64,000 bases of DNA from Hanleya hanleyi (Eukaryota > Mollusca > Polyplacophora > Lepidopleurida > Hanleyidae): assembly GCA_036873755.1 (NCBI GenBank), contig JAVTVY010020465.1:1-64000 (forward strand). The letters are read 5' to 3'. A program made the translations under genes and the position numbers. Of this stretch, positions 1-10,603 are shown piece by piece. A model generated the notes under the pieces. The model searched no databases. It had not been told where the DNA came from and worked only from the letters and a program-made list of their open reading frames with translations. Each line of letters opens with the position of its first letter. Position 1 is the stretch's first letter.

Positions 1-1249
1 GTGCCTCCCACACAGACCAGTGTCGAACAAGGATTATGGGTGGAGCATCTCCCGCTCTCCAGCATCAACGAAACCGGGCCCATCGAGTTCACCATCAGTA
101 ATGCGGATACGGCCTATGTGGACTTAGCCCATACCTACTTGTATGTGAAAGCCAAGGTGGTCAATGGAGCTGGCACCAGAATCGCTGACCAAGCAACGGT
201 GGGCCCGACGAATCTCTGGCTGCACTCGATGTTTCAGCAGGTGGATATTTTTCTCAGCGACAAACTCATCAGTGACTCCACCAACACGTACCCCTATCGA
301 GCCTACATCGAGACACTGTTGTCGTATGGCCGAGAGGCTAAAATCTCAGCTGACAACCGCTTTATTCTACAAGGACACGGCCGAGCACATGGACACGGCG
401 GACAATGGGGGATATAACAAACGGAAGGCTTTCACTGCGAACAGTGCCTCGGTGGATGTGATGGGTCGACTGCATGCAGACATGTTCATGCAAGACCGGT
501 ACCTCTTGAACAAGATCCCCATCAAAATCCGACTGATACGGGCGCCTCCGACCTTCGCCTTGATGGTCACTAACGTAGAGGGGCATGCAGCGGACTATAA
601 GATTGTCATCCAAGACGCAGTCCTGTATGTCCGAAAAGTGAAACCGAATCCAGCCGTTCAATTGGGGCACATGAAAGCCTTGAAAACAAAACCAGCCCAG
701 TACCCTATCCGACGTGTGCAAACCAAAGTGTTCTCTGTGCCTGCTGGAAATATGGGCGCCAACAAAGAAAACCTGTTCCTGGGGGAACTACCCAAGCGAG
801 TGATCCTGGCCTGTGTGGAAAATACCAGTTTCAGCGGAGCCTACCCAGAGAATCCGTTTGACTTTCAACATTTCGGCATCAATTTTGTGGCCCTGCATGT
901 GGATGGACAACAGGTGCCAGCCACGGCCTTACCACCGAACTTTGGGCGCAGGAATTTCATTCGAGCCTATCAGAGCCTGTTTACAGCCACCGGTCAAATC
1001 AACCAGGACGAAGGGAATATGATCAGTCGGGAGGACTACGCGAACGGATACACGTTGTTCTGTTTCGATCTGACCCCCGCCTTAGAGAACGACCATCAGC
1101 TGGCCTTGGCCAAGCAAGGCAACTTACGGTTGGAAATCCACTTTGCACGAGCCCTGGCGACCACCGTCAATGTGATCTGCTACGCCGAGTTTGACAACAT
1201 CATTCAAGTGGACAAGGCGCGCAACGTGCTGTATGACTTCTCCACCTAA
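1..1249 (+). pseudogene. F54H12.2-like (suspected capsid-related) virus-like protein, 5' end off-window, frameshifted
   Basis: The window opens inside this reading frame, so the true start lies upstream. Frame 1 is open from base 1 and stays recognisable to about base 363. The homologous sequence then continues in frame 2 from about 365 to the stop at 1247-1249, which means one surplus base (or two missing) near 361-368. Together the two parts cover about 415 codons. The sequence resembles the 'F54H12.2-like' proteins found in many invertebrate genomes. This identification is from memory of the family and no search was run. The C-terminal part has the family-like features of an FDLTP segment, a QGNLRLE segment and a final YAEF...ARNV stretch. 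An adenain-like protease follows 1 base later, so I infer a Polinton/adintovirus-like or related DNA-virus-like element. A role as capsid protein is inference only. Confidence 0.7.
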
Positions 1250-1250
1250 C

Positions 1251-1715
1251 ATGGATACAGACCACCACCGTGCTGGAGAATGAATCAGAGACACGGCGGT
1301 CTTTCGTGGGTGTCGCCTGGAGATGCTTCCATTAGACCGTGTGTATCCTGCTGCTTACGTTCTCAACACGGACCCGATGGAGCGACCCGGTGAACACTGG
1401 GTGGCCGTGTACTTGACAGAACAGCAGGGGGAATACTTTGACCTGTACGGCCTGCCACCCTTCCATCCCGATTTAACAGACTTCATGGATCAAGGCACAG
1501 AGACGTGGTGTTGGAACAGTCAAACGTTGCAAAGCCTGACCAGTGGCGTGTGCGGACAATATTGCTTGTTTTACCTGTACCATCGATGCCGGGGAAGACC
1601 CTTATCTACCATCGTACAGATGTTTGACGAGTGCCCCCAGGCCGAGGACCGCGATGTACTCGTCTATGACTGGGCCGCCCATCATTTCAATGTACAAGCC
1701 CCGTTCTGGGCTTAA
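1251..1715 (+). pseudogene. adenain-type (C5-like) cysteine protease, N-terminus frameshifted
   Basis: The clearest frame runs from ATG 1323 to the stop at 1713-1715 (130 codons). Counting from that ATG, His25 (in GEHW), Asp40 (in YFDLYG), Gln70 and Cys77 (in SGVCGQYC) have the order and the Gln-to-Cys spacing of 7 expected for adenain-family proteases. These enzymes mature viral or Polinton capsids. The family N-terminus appears to be split over two other frames: a start at ATG 1251, a shift near 1262, and a second shift near 1311-1322. The copy as given therefore cannot encode a full protein unless these are sequencing errors. It lies directly behind the F54H12.2-like frame, as if the two were co-transcribed. 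The last codons already lie inside the downstream hairpin repeat. Confidence 0.72.
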
Positions 1716-1870
1716 GTTAATTACAAGCCCCTTGTTCTGGGCTTAAGTTTACAAGCCCCCTGTTCTGGGCTTCAATGTGCAAGCCCCTTGTTCTGGGCTT
1801 CAGTTAATTACAAGCCCCTTGTTCTGGGCTTCAGTTAATTACAAGCCCCTTGTTCTGGGCTTGAGTTTTC
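1694..1870 (+). repeat. six tandem hairpin units overlapping the protease 3' end
   Basis: There are six units of about 28-31 bp, each containing AAGCCC, about 8 nt of loop (CTTGTTCT), then GGGCTT, so each unit can form a 6 bp stem. Unit 1 overlaps the last protease codons and its stop. The spacers vary (TTAAGTTAATTAC, TTCAGTTAATTAC and similar). Confidence 0.85.
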
Positions 1871-1903
1871 ACGTGGTTGTTCTCACGTTGTTGTTGTTCA
1901 CTG

Positions 1904-1909
1904 AATAAA
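1904..1909 (+). terminator. candidate polyadenylation signal AATAAA
   Basis: AATAAA is followed by an A-run and then a GT/T-rich stretch (TGTGTGTTTTATT near 1937). It lies about 190 bases after the protease stop and directly behind the hairpin array, so it is a plausible 3' end for the virus-like transcript. Confidence 0.5.
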
Positions 1910-2024
1910 AAAAAATGAGATCTCACCAAAAAACCCTGTCTTGTGTGTTTTATTCATAATGCATCAATGCCCAATGTGGAGATTCAGTGAAACTGAAATC
2001 AGTGGTGTAGGATGGGGCCAAAAT

Positions 2025-2383
2025 GTAACCCATCAATGTTAGAATGCAAGAGCACTATAGTAAAAATAGAGAGCCAATGAAATCAGCCCACAGACCAAGT
2101 AGGTTTGGAGCGGGCATTTCATTGAGGTACGTGTATACGGTGAGTGAAGAGACTCGTCCAACACGTACAGATTAAGTTTATGACTATAAGTTCTATGTAA
2201 CCCATCAAGGTTAGAATGCAAGAGCACTATAGTAAAAATAGAGAGCCAATGAAATCAGCCTACAGACCAAGTACGTGTTTTTGGTCTAGGTTTGGAGCGG
2301 CCATTTCATTGAGGTACGTGTATACGGTGAGTGAAGAGACTCGTCCAACACGTATAGATTAAGTTTATGATTATAAGTTCTAT
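2025..2383. repeat. two tandem copies of a ~172-187 bp unit
   Basis: Copy 1 is 2025-2196 and copy 2 is 2197-2383, both starting GTAACCCATCAA. They are nearly identical apart from an insertion of about 15 bp in copy 2. Diverged partial copies flank them (about 1958-2024 and 2387-2460). Confidence 0.85.
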
Positions 2384-2988
2384 GAGCATAATGCATGAAA
2401 CTGGCTCTGAACACCGTATTAGCCAATCAGTGGCCTAGAATGGAGCCAAAGGTAACCCATCCATGTCCAGAAAACATTACCCGGGTGTACAAGAACCCAG
2501 ATGTAGGCGCGGGCGTCAGCGAAAGCACACCGTGAGTACCCCAATTCGATTGGCTGATTGTTCGGCCGCTGATTGGTTCTTTTTCTCGACCGCTGATTGG
2601 CTCTTTTTTCTCGACCGCTGATTGGTCCAAATGGAACTGCCCATCTTTCCCAGGTTCATCTAGAATCCCCTTTTTTGTGCTCAAGCTGTGACTATAGCGA
2701 TGCCGCAACATTGTCTCATTGGACATTGGACCGTTTGACCTGGAGGTGACCCTTTGACCTTTTGACCCGCGTCCGCGCGGGCACTGCCGGGGATGACGCG
2801 CGCACTTCCGAAGAACCCGCGCGCGCGCGCGCTCGCGCTGCGGGGCGGGAAAACACCCCGGAGGGTTGAACGTTGGAACTCTTCTGGGTTTGGAGGTAGT
2901 TTTAGTGAAAACCGGAAGTGACGTCACAACCCCCACGTGACCTGCGCAGCAGAATGGATACGACACCCTAGTGTAACTCCCTCACCTA

Positions 2989-3845
2989 GGCTTCACATGG
3001 ATACGTCACTCGATCCCATCGACCCACTAGGGGCCCACCTACACCCCAACACGTCTATTTCTACACTACGGCCAGACTGCGCATGCGCAGAATGCCGATA
3101 GTTCAACCCCACACCCAGCCCATCAGATGCCCCTTCACGAATGCTTCACTTTGATACCTCACTCGACCCCATTGGCCCATTAAGGGCTCCCCTAGCTCCA
3201 AAACGTCTAGCGGGATGCATACAGGGTCCAGTTTTCGACACTAGGTGACCACATCCCGACAAAAGGGCCAGTTTTCGACACCGGATGTGCCGCCATCTTG
3301 AACATACGTGCCGCCATCTTGGATATGTCCCATAATGCACCGGGTCAAAATACTCGCTTCTGATTGGACGAGAGCTCTGGGACGGATTTGAAATACTCGC
3401 TTCTGATTGGACGAGAGCTTCGCACACCCAACCCATCAGATGCCCCTTCATCTAAGCTTCACTTTGATACCTCACTCGACCCCATTGGTCCATTAGGGGC
3501 TCTCCTAGCTCCAAAACGTCTATTTCCATACCCTTGGGCCACCGCGCATGCGCAGAATGCCACTAGTTCAACCCCACACCCAGCCCATCAGATGCCCCTT
3601 CACGAATGCTTCACATGGATACCTCATACAACTCCATTGGACCATTATTGGCTCCTCTAGCTCCAAAATGTCTATGTCCATACCCTTGGGTCACCGCGCA
3701 TGCGCAGAATGCCACTATTTCAACCCCACACCCACCCCATCAGATGCCCCTTCACCTAAGCTTCACATTGATACCTCACTCGACCCCATTGGACCATTAG
3801 TAACTCCCCTAGCTCCAACACGGCTATTTTCATACCCTTAGGCTA
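2989..3845. repeat. ~150 bp tandem repeat carrying NRF1-like palindromes
   Basis: About five units begin near 2989, 3142, 3461, 3608 and 3760 with GCTTCAC..TGATACCTCACTCGACCCCATTGG-type sequence. Three units contain GCGCATGCGCAGAATGCC, an NRF1-type palindrome (near 3076, 3547 and 3699). The second unit is interrupted by about 220 bp (3205-3430) that holds two GCCGCCATCTTG motifs and two copies of a segment containing TACTCGCTTCTGATTGG. That segment occurs a third time near 4483. Confidence 0.8.
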
Positions 3846-4152
3846 CACGAGTTGTCTCCCTTGCGTCAATGTGTGCAGATGGCGCTACGGTCGACGCCGT
3901 GATATGGAAAGGGCATCCCCACACCATCCTGGAGCCGCCATTTTGTTTGTTGTTTTCTTGCGGAGATACACGGGACAATAAACACTCGACCCTAGGGGTG
4001 GTACAGATGCTAGACTGATCCTATTAACATGGTACAACACCTATAGATTATGTTTATTACTAGGACGTCAGCGAAATACTAGTACCCATCCTCCGCATGG
4101 CAGAACTGTACAACCCAGAACAAGTCTAGACATGCCTTGATCTCTCACTCGA

Positions 4153-4462
4153 TGCCGCCATCTTAAACCCACCATCCACCACCCACCACAGCCGCCATCT
4201 TAAACCCACCATCCACCACCCACCACAGCCGCCATCTTAAACCCACCATCCACCACCCACCACAGCCGCCATCTTAAACCCACCATCCACCACACACCAC
4301 AGCCGCCATCTTAAACCCACCATCCACCACCCACCACAGCCGCCATCTTAAACCCACCATCCACCACCCACCATCCACCACCCACCACAGCCGCCATCTT
4401 AAACCCACCATCCACCACCCACCACAGCCGCCATCTTAAACCCACCATCCACCACCCACCAC
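4153..4462. repeat. 37 bp minisatellite, eight units, each with a YY1-like core
   Basis: The repeated unit contains GCCGCCATCTTAAACC followed by CCACCATCCACCACCCACCAC. GCCGCCATCTT is the complement of AAGATGGCGGC, the core recognised by YY1. One unit has an internal 13 bp expansion near 4365-4385. The array abuts a CRE-like TGACGTCA pair (near 4508 and 4579) and an NRF1-like TGCGCATGCGCA (near 4598). Confidence 0.85.
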
Positions 4463-4469
4463 AATGACC

Positions 4470-4615
4470 CCATGTGACAGAATACTCGCTTCTGATTGGC
4501 TGTCGCGTGACGTCACAGAGGTCATATGCAAATTTCTGTCTGCGCACACCGCCACAATACCGCCACATTTTTTGTGCTGTGACGTCACAAAAGGTTCTGC
4601 GCATGCGCAGTGAAG
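4470..4615. promoter_or_regulatory. promoter-like cluster: ATTGG box, two CRE-like sites, NRF1-like site
   Basis: Within about 145 bases there are CTGATTGGCTG (an inverted CCAAT box), two GTGACGTCAC-type palindromes and TGCGCATGCGCA. Such clusters mark housekeeping promoters in animals. No gene start next to it could be defined, so direction and use are unknown. Confidence 0.35.
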
Positions 4616-4779
4616 CACCATTGACTCGTAATGCTCTTTATCTACTACTGCGGATTTCATTAGAAGTAAAAGCTCTTTGTATTTATAAACTGCATCAGCA
4701 AGCAACTAACATATGTTATCTTATAATGTCTCATTCCCTTACTCGGTTCGATCAATGTAATAAAATTTAGCTGACTTAC

Positions 4780-4891
4780 CGGTATTTGAATTCTCATGTA
4801 TCTTCGAAGCCTCAACAACTTCCTCAAGGCCATTGGGGTAATGGACTGTAACGGCTTGTTGAAACCTGTCTACGGTATGCACGGTTGCCGT
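4780..4891 (-). CDS. Tudor-like gene, exon 3
   Basis: It is preceded by TTTCCTTCTTCCAG and followed by GTAAG. It reads TATVHTVDRFQQAVTVHY and then a GLEEVVEASKIHE segment. It ends in phase 1, so at least one more exon is needed. Confidence 0.58.
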
Positions 4892-5724
4892 CTGGAAGAA
4901 GGAAATTCGATAATTGTAAATGCAAGTTCTAACATTTGGTATAAGATTATGTTATATAATTAATATAAGGATAGCTTATTGAGTCATTCAGGCGATAATA
5001 AATTTAAAACTGGCCAACTAAATAATATGTAATTATATTTTAATCCTCAAATTTCATTCTGACAAATGAATCACATCAGTTATTCGTGTAGATTTGGAGA
5101 AGGCATTTGAACGTGTTGACATTGAATAGCAGGGCTCCAGAATTACAGTACGTGATTGGATAAAGCAATTTAAAGAAATACTTACAGAGAAGCTGTTACC
5201 CGCGAACACTTGAACGACAAGTCCACGTTCCAATTTGTTGAGAAGGGATGACACATTTGGTTGGGGCCTAACTCTCGATCTTTTTCCTGAAACTGGAAGA
5301 GAAAATATGATGATGATTTGTCATTGATAGTAGATATATTATATATATAGACCAGGACAAGATATAGACAAGACGAGATAAAACAATGTATTGGCTGATT
5401 TCTGCTTAAGTATAAATATATAGAAAATGAGAGACACGCGGTTCTCCAATGCAAAGCGATAAGCTGAATGTACATTTATGGGAGATCAGACGTTAAATGA
5501 GATACACAATTATACATACCACATGTCAAACTGAATAAGTCGACAGGCTGTCGAATTTCATGTTGTGGGCACCATTTGTTCCAGTCCTCACTCCATCCGG
5601 TGAACCGAATCTCTGCACCAGGTACGCCATCTTTCTCAAAAACATTGACGATCATACCAGGTTCCCATCTCCCAAGCTGGTCTATTGCCTGGATCCTGCG
5701 TCTTGGGTTCAGTAGAAATGCCAT
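4780..5724 (-). CDS. double Tudor/SH3-like domain protein, three exons, 3' end not resolved
   Basis: I assembled this gene from splice sites. The exons on the minus strand are 5724-5520, 5286-5186 and 4891-4780. Donors are G|GTATGT, T|GTAAGT and G|GTAAG. Acceptors are pyrimidine-rich tracts ending in CAG. Codon phases join without a stop over 139 codons. Residues about 10-60 read as a Tudor/MBT-like barrel (RIQAIDQLGRW, then FTGWSEDWNKW, the typical GW...W pattern). A second barrel-like segment spans exons 2-3 (LERGLVVQV, then TATVHTVDR...VTVHYPNGLEEVV). Such modules usually bind methylated histone tails or other proteins. No specific family name is recognised. A further exon could start near 4694, where a CAG acceptor opens a frame in the right phase, but that frame runs into the minisatellite and may be chance. 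Confidence 0.6.
5186..5286 (-). CDS. Tudor-like gene, exon 2
   Basis: The acceptor is the second of two close CAGs (CAGTTTCAG). The exon completes a Gly codon with exon 1 and ends in phase 0 before GTAAGT. It carries a basic linker and the start of the second barrel. Confidence 0.6.
5520..5724 (-). CDS. Tudor-like gene, exon 1 (start codon)
   Basis: ATG is at 5724-5722, encoding MAFLLNPRRRIQAID. It carries the whole first Tudor-like barrel. It ends in phase 1 at a GTATGT donor. Confidence 0.62.
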
Positions 5725-5759
5725 TGTTGGGGGGCGAAACTTTAGTGGTGTTTAGCTAC

Positions 5760-7190
5760 GATAGTGCATTGAAGAATGTAACGACAATTGAGGTTCGTGA
5801 TTGATTGAAATTGTAGTTTAAGGGCCGCTTCCCATTCGGATTTCGCGGCCCATCAACTCAATGTTTTATTTGAATTTCGCGGTACATTTCTTTGTTTTGT
5901 TTTTTAATATCTTTTCCATCGTTAAATATATAACTAAATAAATGAATAAATAAATAAATAATAAATAACAATGAGAGATTAGTAGGAGATATAAATAGAA
6001 GTAAATAAGAATTGCTATGTACAAGTTCGTATGTCTCTTTCTGGTTTTTGGTTAAGTTATACTGATAGATATGAGTTCACTGTAATCGCGTGGATGATTC
6101 CTTTGTCTTGGTACCCCTTTGTACGCACAAAGCCGTCCAGAAAAAAACTGGGAGAACAATGGGCGTATTCAGGGTTTTTCGATTCGACTTCCCTAACGAC
6201 GCCCTTGGAAACAGGGTGGGTTCTTCCAGAAATCTGTGCCTGTAACAATTGCTTGGAGTGTGTATAGGGGCACAGAACGGCAGGTCTACGTCCTATATTG
6301 CGTGAAAGTCAAAGGATCATATTCTGTGTTAAGGCGTTAGTTCGGTGGCATCTATGGGTAGCGTGTAGGTGTGGTTTAGGATTTGGTGTTCTGGTTCGTT
6401 GCGTTTATTTCTGTTTAAATAGAGCATAAACTCGCGATGGGATCGGTCTTCAACCAATCAGCGAGAATCCCGAAGAAACAAGCCTTGTTGGAGACAAACA
6501 GGGGGAGACTGAAAAAGACAACTGGCAGCATACACCATAACAAAACTGAATAATTTGCAGTTGGTTTAAGGCCGTTATCTTCCACTTATCCACACATCCG
6601 TTTGCGGTGGCTGACAATAGGATATCAGGCTTTGGAATTAGCCCCTCACGGGGTAGCTGATGATCATTGTTTTCAGCTATGTAATTTCCGTATTTACGAT
6701 GCTTAATCAGTCAGTCGGACCACCTGGAAGATTGGGGGCGATAATTTCCCAAAACCACATTCTTTGTAACGATGTCGTTAGGCTGAAGAATGTAGCTATT
6801 TATCACAACATTGATTTCTTTTTGGTACAGATTTGCTGCGTAAACAAGTTAGATAAGAAAACACTTCAATAATAAAGTATATGCAAGTGATTTCTATTCT
6901 GTAAACTGACAGACATTTGAGCCGAAAACGAATTCCAGTAACGTATGGCTGGAAAACGCTACTCAAATTGTAGTGGCACGTCGCCTATTAATGAATTGTG
7001 GCATGTACAATTATTATCCGTGATGTTTTATTATTTGGGATAATATATATTTTCTTTATTATTTGGGATAATATATATTTTCAAATAGTTCCGTGAATAC
7101 ATTTCTCCATTCTATATACGCAGCATTCAAACAGGTACGATATCAGGGACGAATACACCCGAATATGACAGAGTTGATCTTTTAGAATTA
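5760..7190. other. AT-rich stretch, no gene seen
   Basis: Contains an AAAT-type microsatellite (5931-5968) and a direct duplication of about 30 bp at 7023-7083 (TTATTTGGGATAATATATAT twice). No coding pattern was found. Confidence 0.5.
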
Positions 7191-8520
7191 TATAAAGATC
7201 CTCCGATAAATATCGACAAGCACTCCACGTATTTTAATCAAGCCCAAACTCCGTTTTTCTCTGCTGAAGTTTGCATATTTTCAAGGTTTCCTGCACGGGG
7301 ACTACGGGGAGGTATTGTCCATATACAGCAACTACGGAGAGTTTGAACGCGAATCTACAGGTATGCAAAATTTGGCTTGCTGTGAGCCCCCTGTTCGTCG
7401 TTTCCTGCTTGCATTCTATTGTCCACACAAGAGTTAGTGGCTATTATTGGTATCGCAAAAGCCACAAACGAAGTATACACAAGCGTCAACCCGAATCTAT
7501 ACATTTTTTTTAAAAACTGCTGACATAGCCTACTGCTCACGTGAATGAGAATATAATCTAGCAAAAACACCAGTAAATATGGTGAGTATTCATGTTCCTT
7601 CTTTTTTAATTTTAAAATATTATGGTAGGGCTAGGGAACATTAATGTAAAATTAATATATTCATATTTTCATGTGTGCCGCGTGGCCACAGCTTTCAGCT
7701 TTTACGTACCGGGGGTATGTGTTTCTGATAGATTCGGGTTTGTTAATTACAATACACATCGAGTCGGGCCGCCCTCCGTGAGACATGACAGGCGTTCTCA
7801 CGTTGGTTAATCGCTCCCATTCATGAAGAAATTTCAAAGAAATGCCGAACCCGAATCCTCTTTTCAGAAAACAGGATAGGTATTGGCAGGGTTTTAATAC
7901 ATCACGTATACGTGCATGGGCACGACGATACGGGATTTATGCATAACCGTAAAATGGAATCTAAATAAAATCAGCCCATTAAAGCTCTAACCAAAGAAGT
8001 AAGTTTTAGTTAAATATGTGTGCTAATAGCTTTATTCCAAAGCACATGAAGCTACAAAATCGAGCCAGTTAGTAGATTCGGGTTTGCAGATTACAGTACA
8101 CATCGAGTCGGGCCACCCGTCGTTGGACACGACAGGCGTTCTCACCTTGGTTAATGGCTCCCATTCATAGCGAAATTTCAAAGAAATGCCGAACCCGAAT
8201 CCTCTATTTCGGATTTTGAAACAGGCAACTGAACAAAATCCAGGGAGAATATGACGGACATTAAACCATGCAATCTTTTCAAATGATGCAAAGATTCTCC
8301 GATAAATATCGACAAGACCTCCAAGTATTTGGAAACGTCCCGTTTTCATCTAGTCAGGAGTTTAATTAGGTTTGAAAACCAAGATATTGAAGTTTGTGTA
8401 TTTCAAAAGTTTCAGTTGACGGGTTTGCTACGGGGAGGTCTGAACCCGAATCGTCAGGTTTGAAAATTAGCCTGCTGTGGACCGTTTGTCGCCTGTGTAT
8501 AACCTGTGTGTTTTCATTCA
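7190..8520. repeat. diverged direct duplication (7190-7430 and 8285-8520)
   Basis: Both segments contain CCGATAAATATCGACAAG and, about 65-100 bp later, GAAGTTTG..TATTTTCAA, CGGGGAGGT and CTGCTGTG-type words in the same order. They are old copies of one sequence of about 240 bp that bracket the first two CGGGTT elements. Confidence 0.55.
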
Positions 8521-9425
8521 GCCTCTCAAAAATATGAAATTGAGGAAAGACCACTTTATACACATGTCTAAAAAACAAGGAAATGCTCTCATAACCGTCC
8601 AAGTTTTCGTGGAAAGGATGCACTCCACTCAGTGATAATTAATTATATAGTTCATATCTCGAACATGGTAAATACGCTGATGAGAATTAATATGGCCTAA
8701 ATATGTTAAAATTCTACATATTACCGAATATTGTGAATTTTAGCGTTGGAGAAACAGTCGAAATTAAACGTAAGCGCAACAGTTTTTCTTTTTCTTATTT
8801 TTCATAAGTCTCGTACGGTACGTATCACCGAATTAACGTCATGCTATGGTCAGATTTAGGACTTGGCTTAGTATTAATTATTCACGAAAACAAACAAAAT
8901 GATCATTATAGTCAAGCATTTAGGCTCGACAGTTAGACAAGTATTCAAGCAATGAAACAAATTGTTCCCTCGTTGATTACGATCGGCGTTGGGCAATATG
9001 TTTTTCGTTCCATTTAGCTTTTTTTCGTTAGCAAATATATTGATGGTGAGACAAGTAATGTTCACCATCGTTCAGAAACAATGCAGACGTTACAGCTTTT
9101 CCATGTTTTACAGGCGTATAATTACGTACAAGCATGCGAACGACGATACGGGATTTATCGATAACCGTAAAATATATATCGGCTCATTGAAGCTCTAACC
9201 AAAGAAGTAAGTTTTAGTTAAATGTGTGTGCTAATAGCTTTATTCCAAAGCACATGAAGCTACAAAATCGAGCCAGTTAGTAGATTCGGGTTTGCAGATT
9301 ACAGTACACATCGAGTCGGGCCACCCGTCGTTGGACACGACAGGCGTTCTCACCTTGGTTAATGGCTCCCATTCATAGCGAAATTTCAAAGAAATGCCGA
9401 ACCCGAATCCTCTATTCAGGATTCG
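7723..9425. repeat. three dispersed copies of a ~150 bp element with GATTCGGGTT termini
   Basis: Copies lie at about 7729-7856, 8072-8206 and 9280-9412. Each starts GATTCGGGTTTG and ends with the inverted AACCCGAATC after GAAATGCCG. Copies 2 and 3 are almost identical, and their similarity extends left to about 7917 and 9139 (CGACGATACGGGATTTAT), so a block of about 300 bp was duplicated. The 10 bp inverted ends suggest a MITE. Confidence 0.7.
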
Positions 9426-9439
9426 GGTTTCGTGCGACA

Positions 9440-10100
9440 TAATATTAAAGGCGCTGCCCCCGACAGTATCCGACCGACAACTTTCCCCCTACCCCATCTT
9501 TGTTTTGATCACTTTTGCCAACTCTAAAAGGATTTTCGAGAACAAACTCAAAATTAAGCCATTTGCTCTTAATAATGGACATCCACTCGGCAATATGGAG
9601 GCCGTGGTTGCATTTCTGCTTTCCAATGATACCAGGAAAGCTTGAAAATGTAAATGAGAGATGTATCCAAGTCAAATTATTGATAATTTTGAACTAAATC
9701 TTCTCATAGAAACATGGGAAATGCTTCAGAAACTTGAGAAATAATTCATCAACCTCAATAATATACACTGCTTCCATCCATTTTGGACTGTTAATGTGTT
9801 CTGTTGTAAACAAAATAATTCTGTCAAATTTATATCATTGTGATAGGACCTGGGTGTGCCATAATATCTACCGAAATCTCATTCCAGGGGGAGATAACTC
9901 CTGTATGGAACAGTGTATGCAATACCTTCAATGTAATACCAATGGACACACTAATCCAACTCCTGCTCTTTTTTCCACCTGACTCCGAAAATAAGGCTTC
10001 AGATGCAACTAGGCAGTCAAAATTAAACAATCTGGCGTAATGGTACATCACCGCTCCGTAATGGAGTCTAGGTTGAGATAATGCATAGACTGCACTATTA
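9440..10100. other. no gene or repeat recognised
   Basis: Ordinary AT-rich intergenic sequence. Short open frames on both strands have no recognisable protein features. Confidence 0.4.
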
Positions 10101-10109
10101 TCCCTTTAA

Positions 10110-10599
10110 AGGTGAAATGCAAAGGTTTTTAAATTTTCATTTATATATTCTTCGTGGGCTAGTTAATGATGGAAATATCAGCCTATGTATTTCGTTTGGT
10201 TTTATTTGAAGTATTTTGTCTCCTGGTAGCTTTTGAAAAGTGCTTCAAAGTTGGCATCTCAAGCCCGGTCAATTTGAGAAATGAAATCCGCGTCGCTTAT
10301 CTGCCCTTGTTTGACGCTGTTTTGTGACGTCACATCAGACCACCTGGCCGAGCGTCAATACTTGTAACGTTTAGTCTCCGGGCGGCTGGTCTGACGTGAC
10401 GTCACAATCAAGGAAAGATAAGCGATGACGTTTTGCAAATCTGAATTCAGCTGTGCTAGGAGTACCAACTTTTAAATAGATTCTAGCAGACAAAATAATT
10501 CAAATTTAACTAAGTGAATTAGATAGACTGGTATTTCTATCATTATTCAACCTATATAAAATGTAAAGAGGAGAATCTAAAAACCTTTGCATTTCACCT
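10110..10599. mobile_element. palindromic MITE with TTAA target duplications
   Basis: TTAA at 10106-10109 and 10600-10603 flank terminal inverted repeats that begin AGGTGAAATGCAAAGG. The inner arms are also inverted: GCTTATCT..TTGACGC...GTGACGTCAC...CAGACCA near 10290-10345 mirrors TGGTCTGACGTGACGTCAC...AGATAAGC near 10388-10425. The 490 bp element is thus one large imperfect hairpin. A TTAA target with ends starting AGG is typical of piggyBac- and Kolobok-type elements. No transposase is encoded. Confidence 0.8.
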
Positions 10600-10603
10600 T
10601 TAA

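Noticed and set aside
2427..2966. 179-codon minus-strand frame
   Set aside because: It crosses low-complexity GC-rich and repeated sequence with RARARV-type content and shows no domain.
4436..4705. Fourth exon of the Tudor-like gene
   Set aside because: A CAG acceptor opens the right phase at 4694, but the frame encodes regulatory-like palindromes and the minisatellite, so it is more likely chance.
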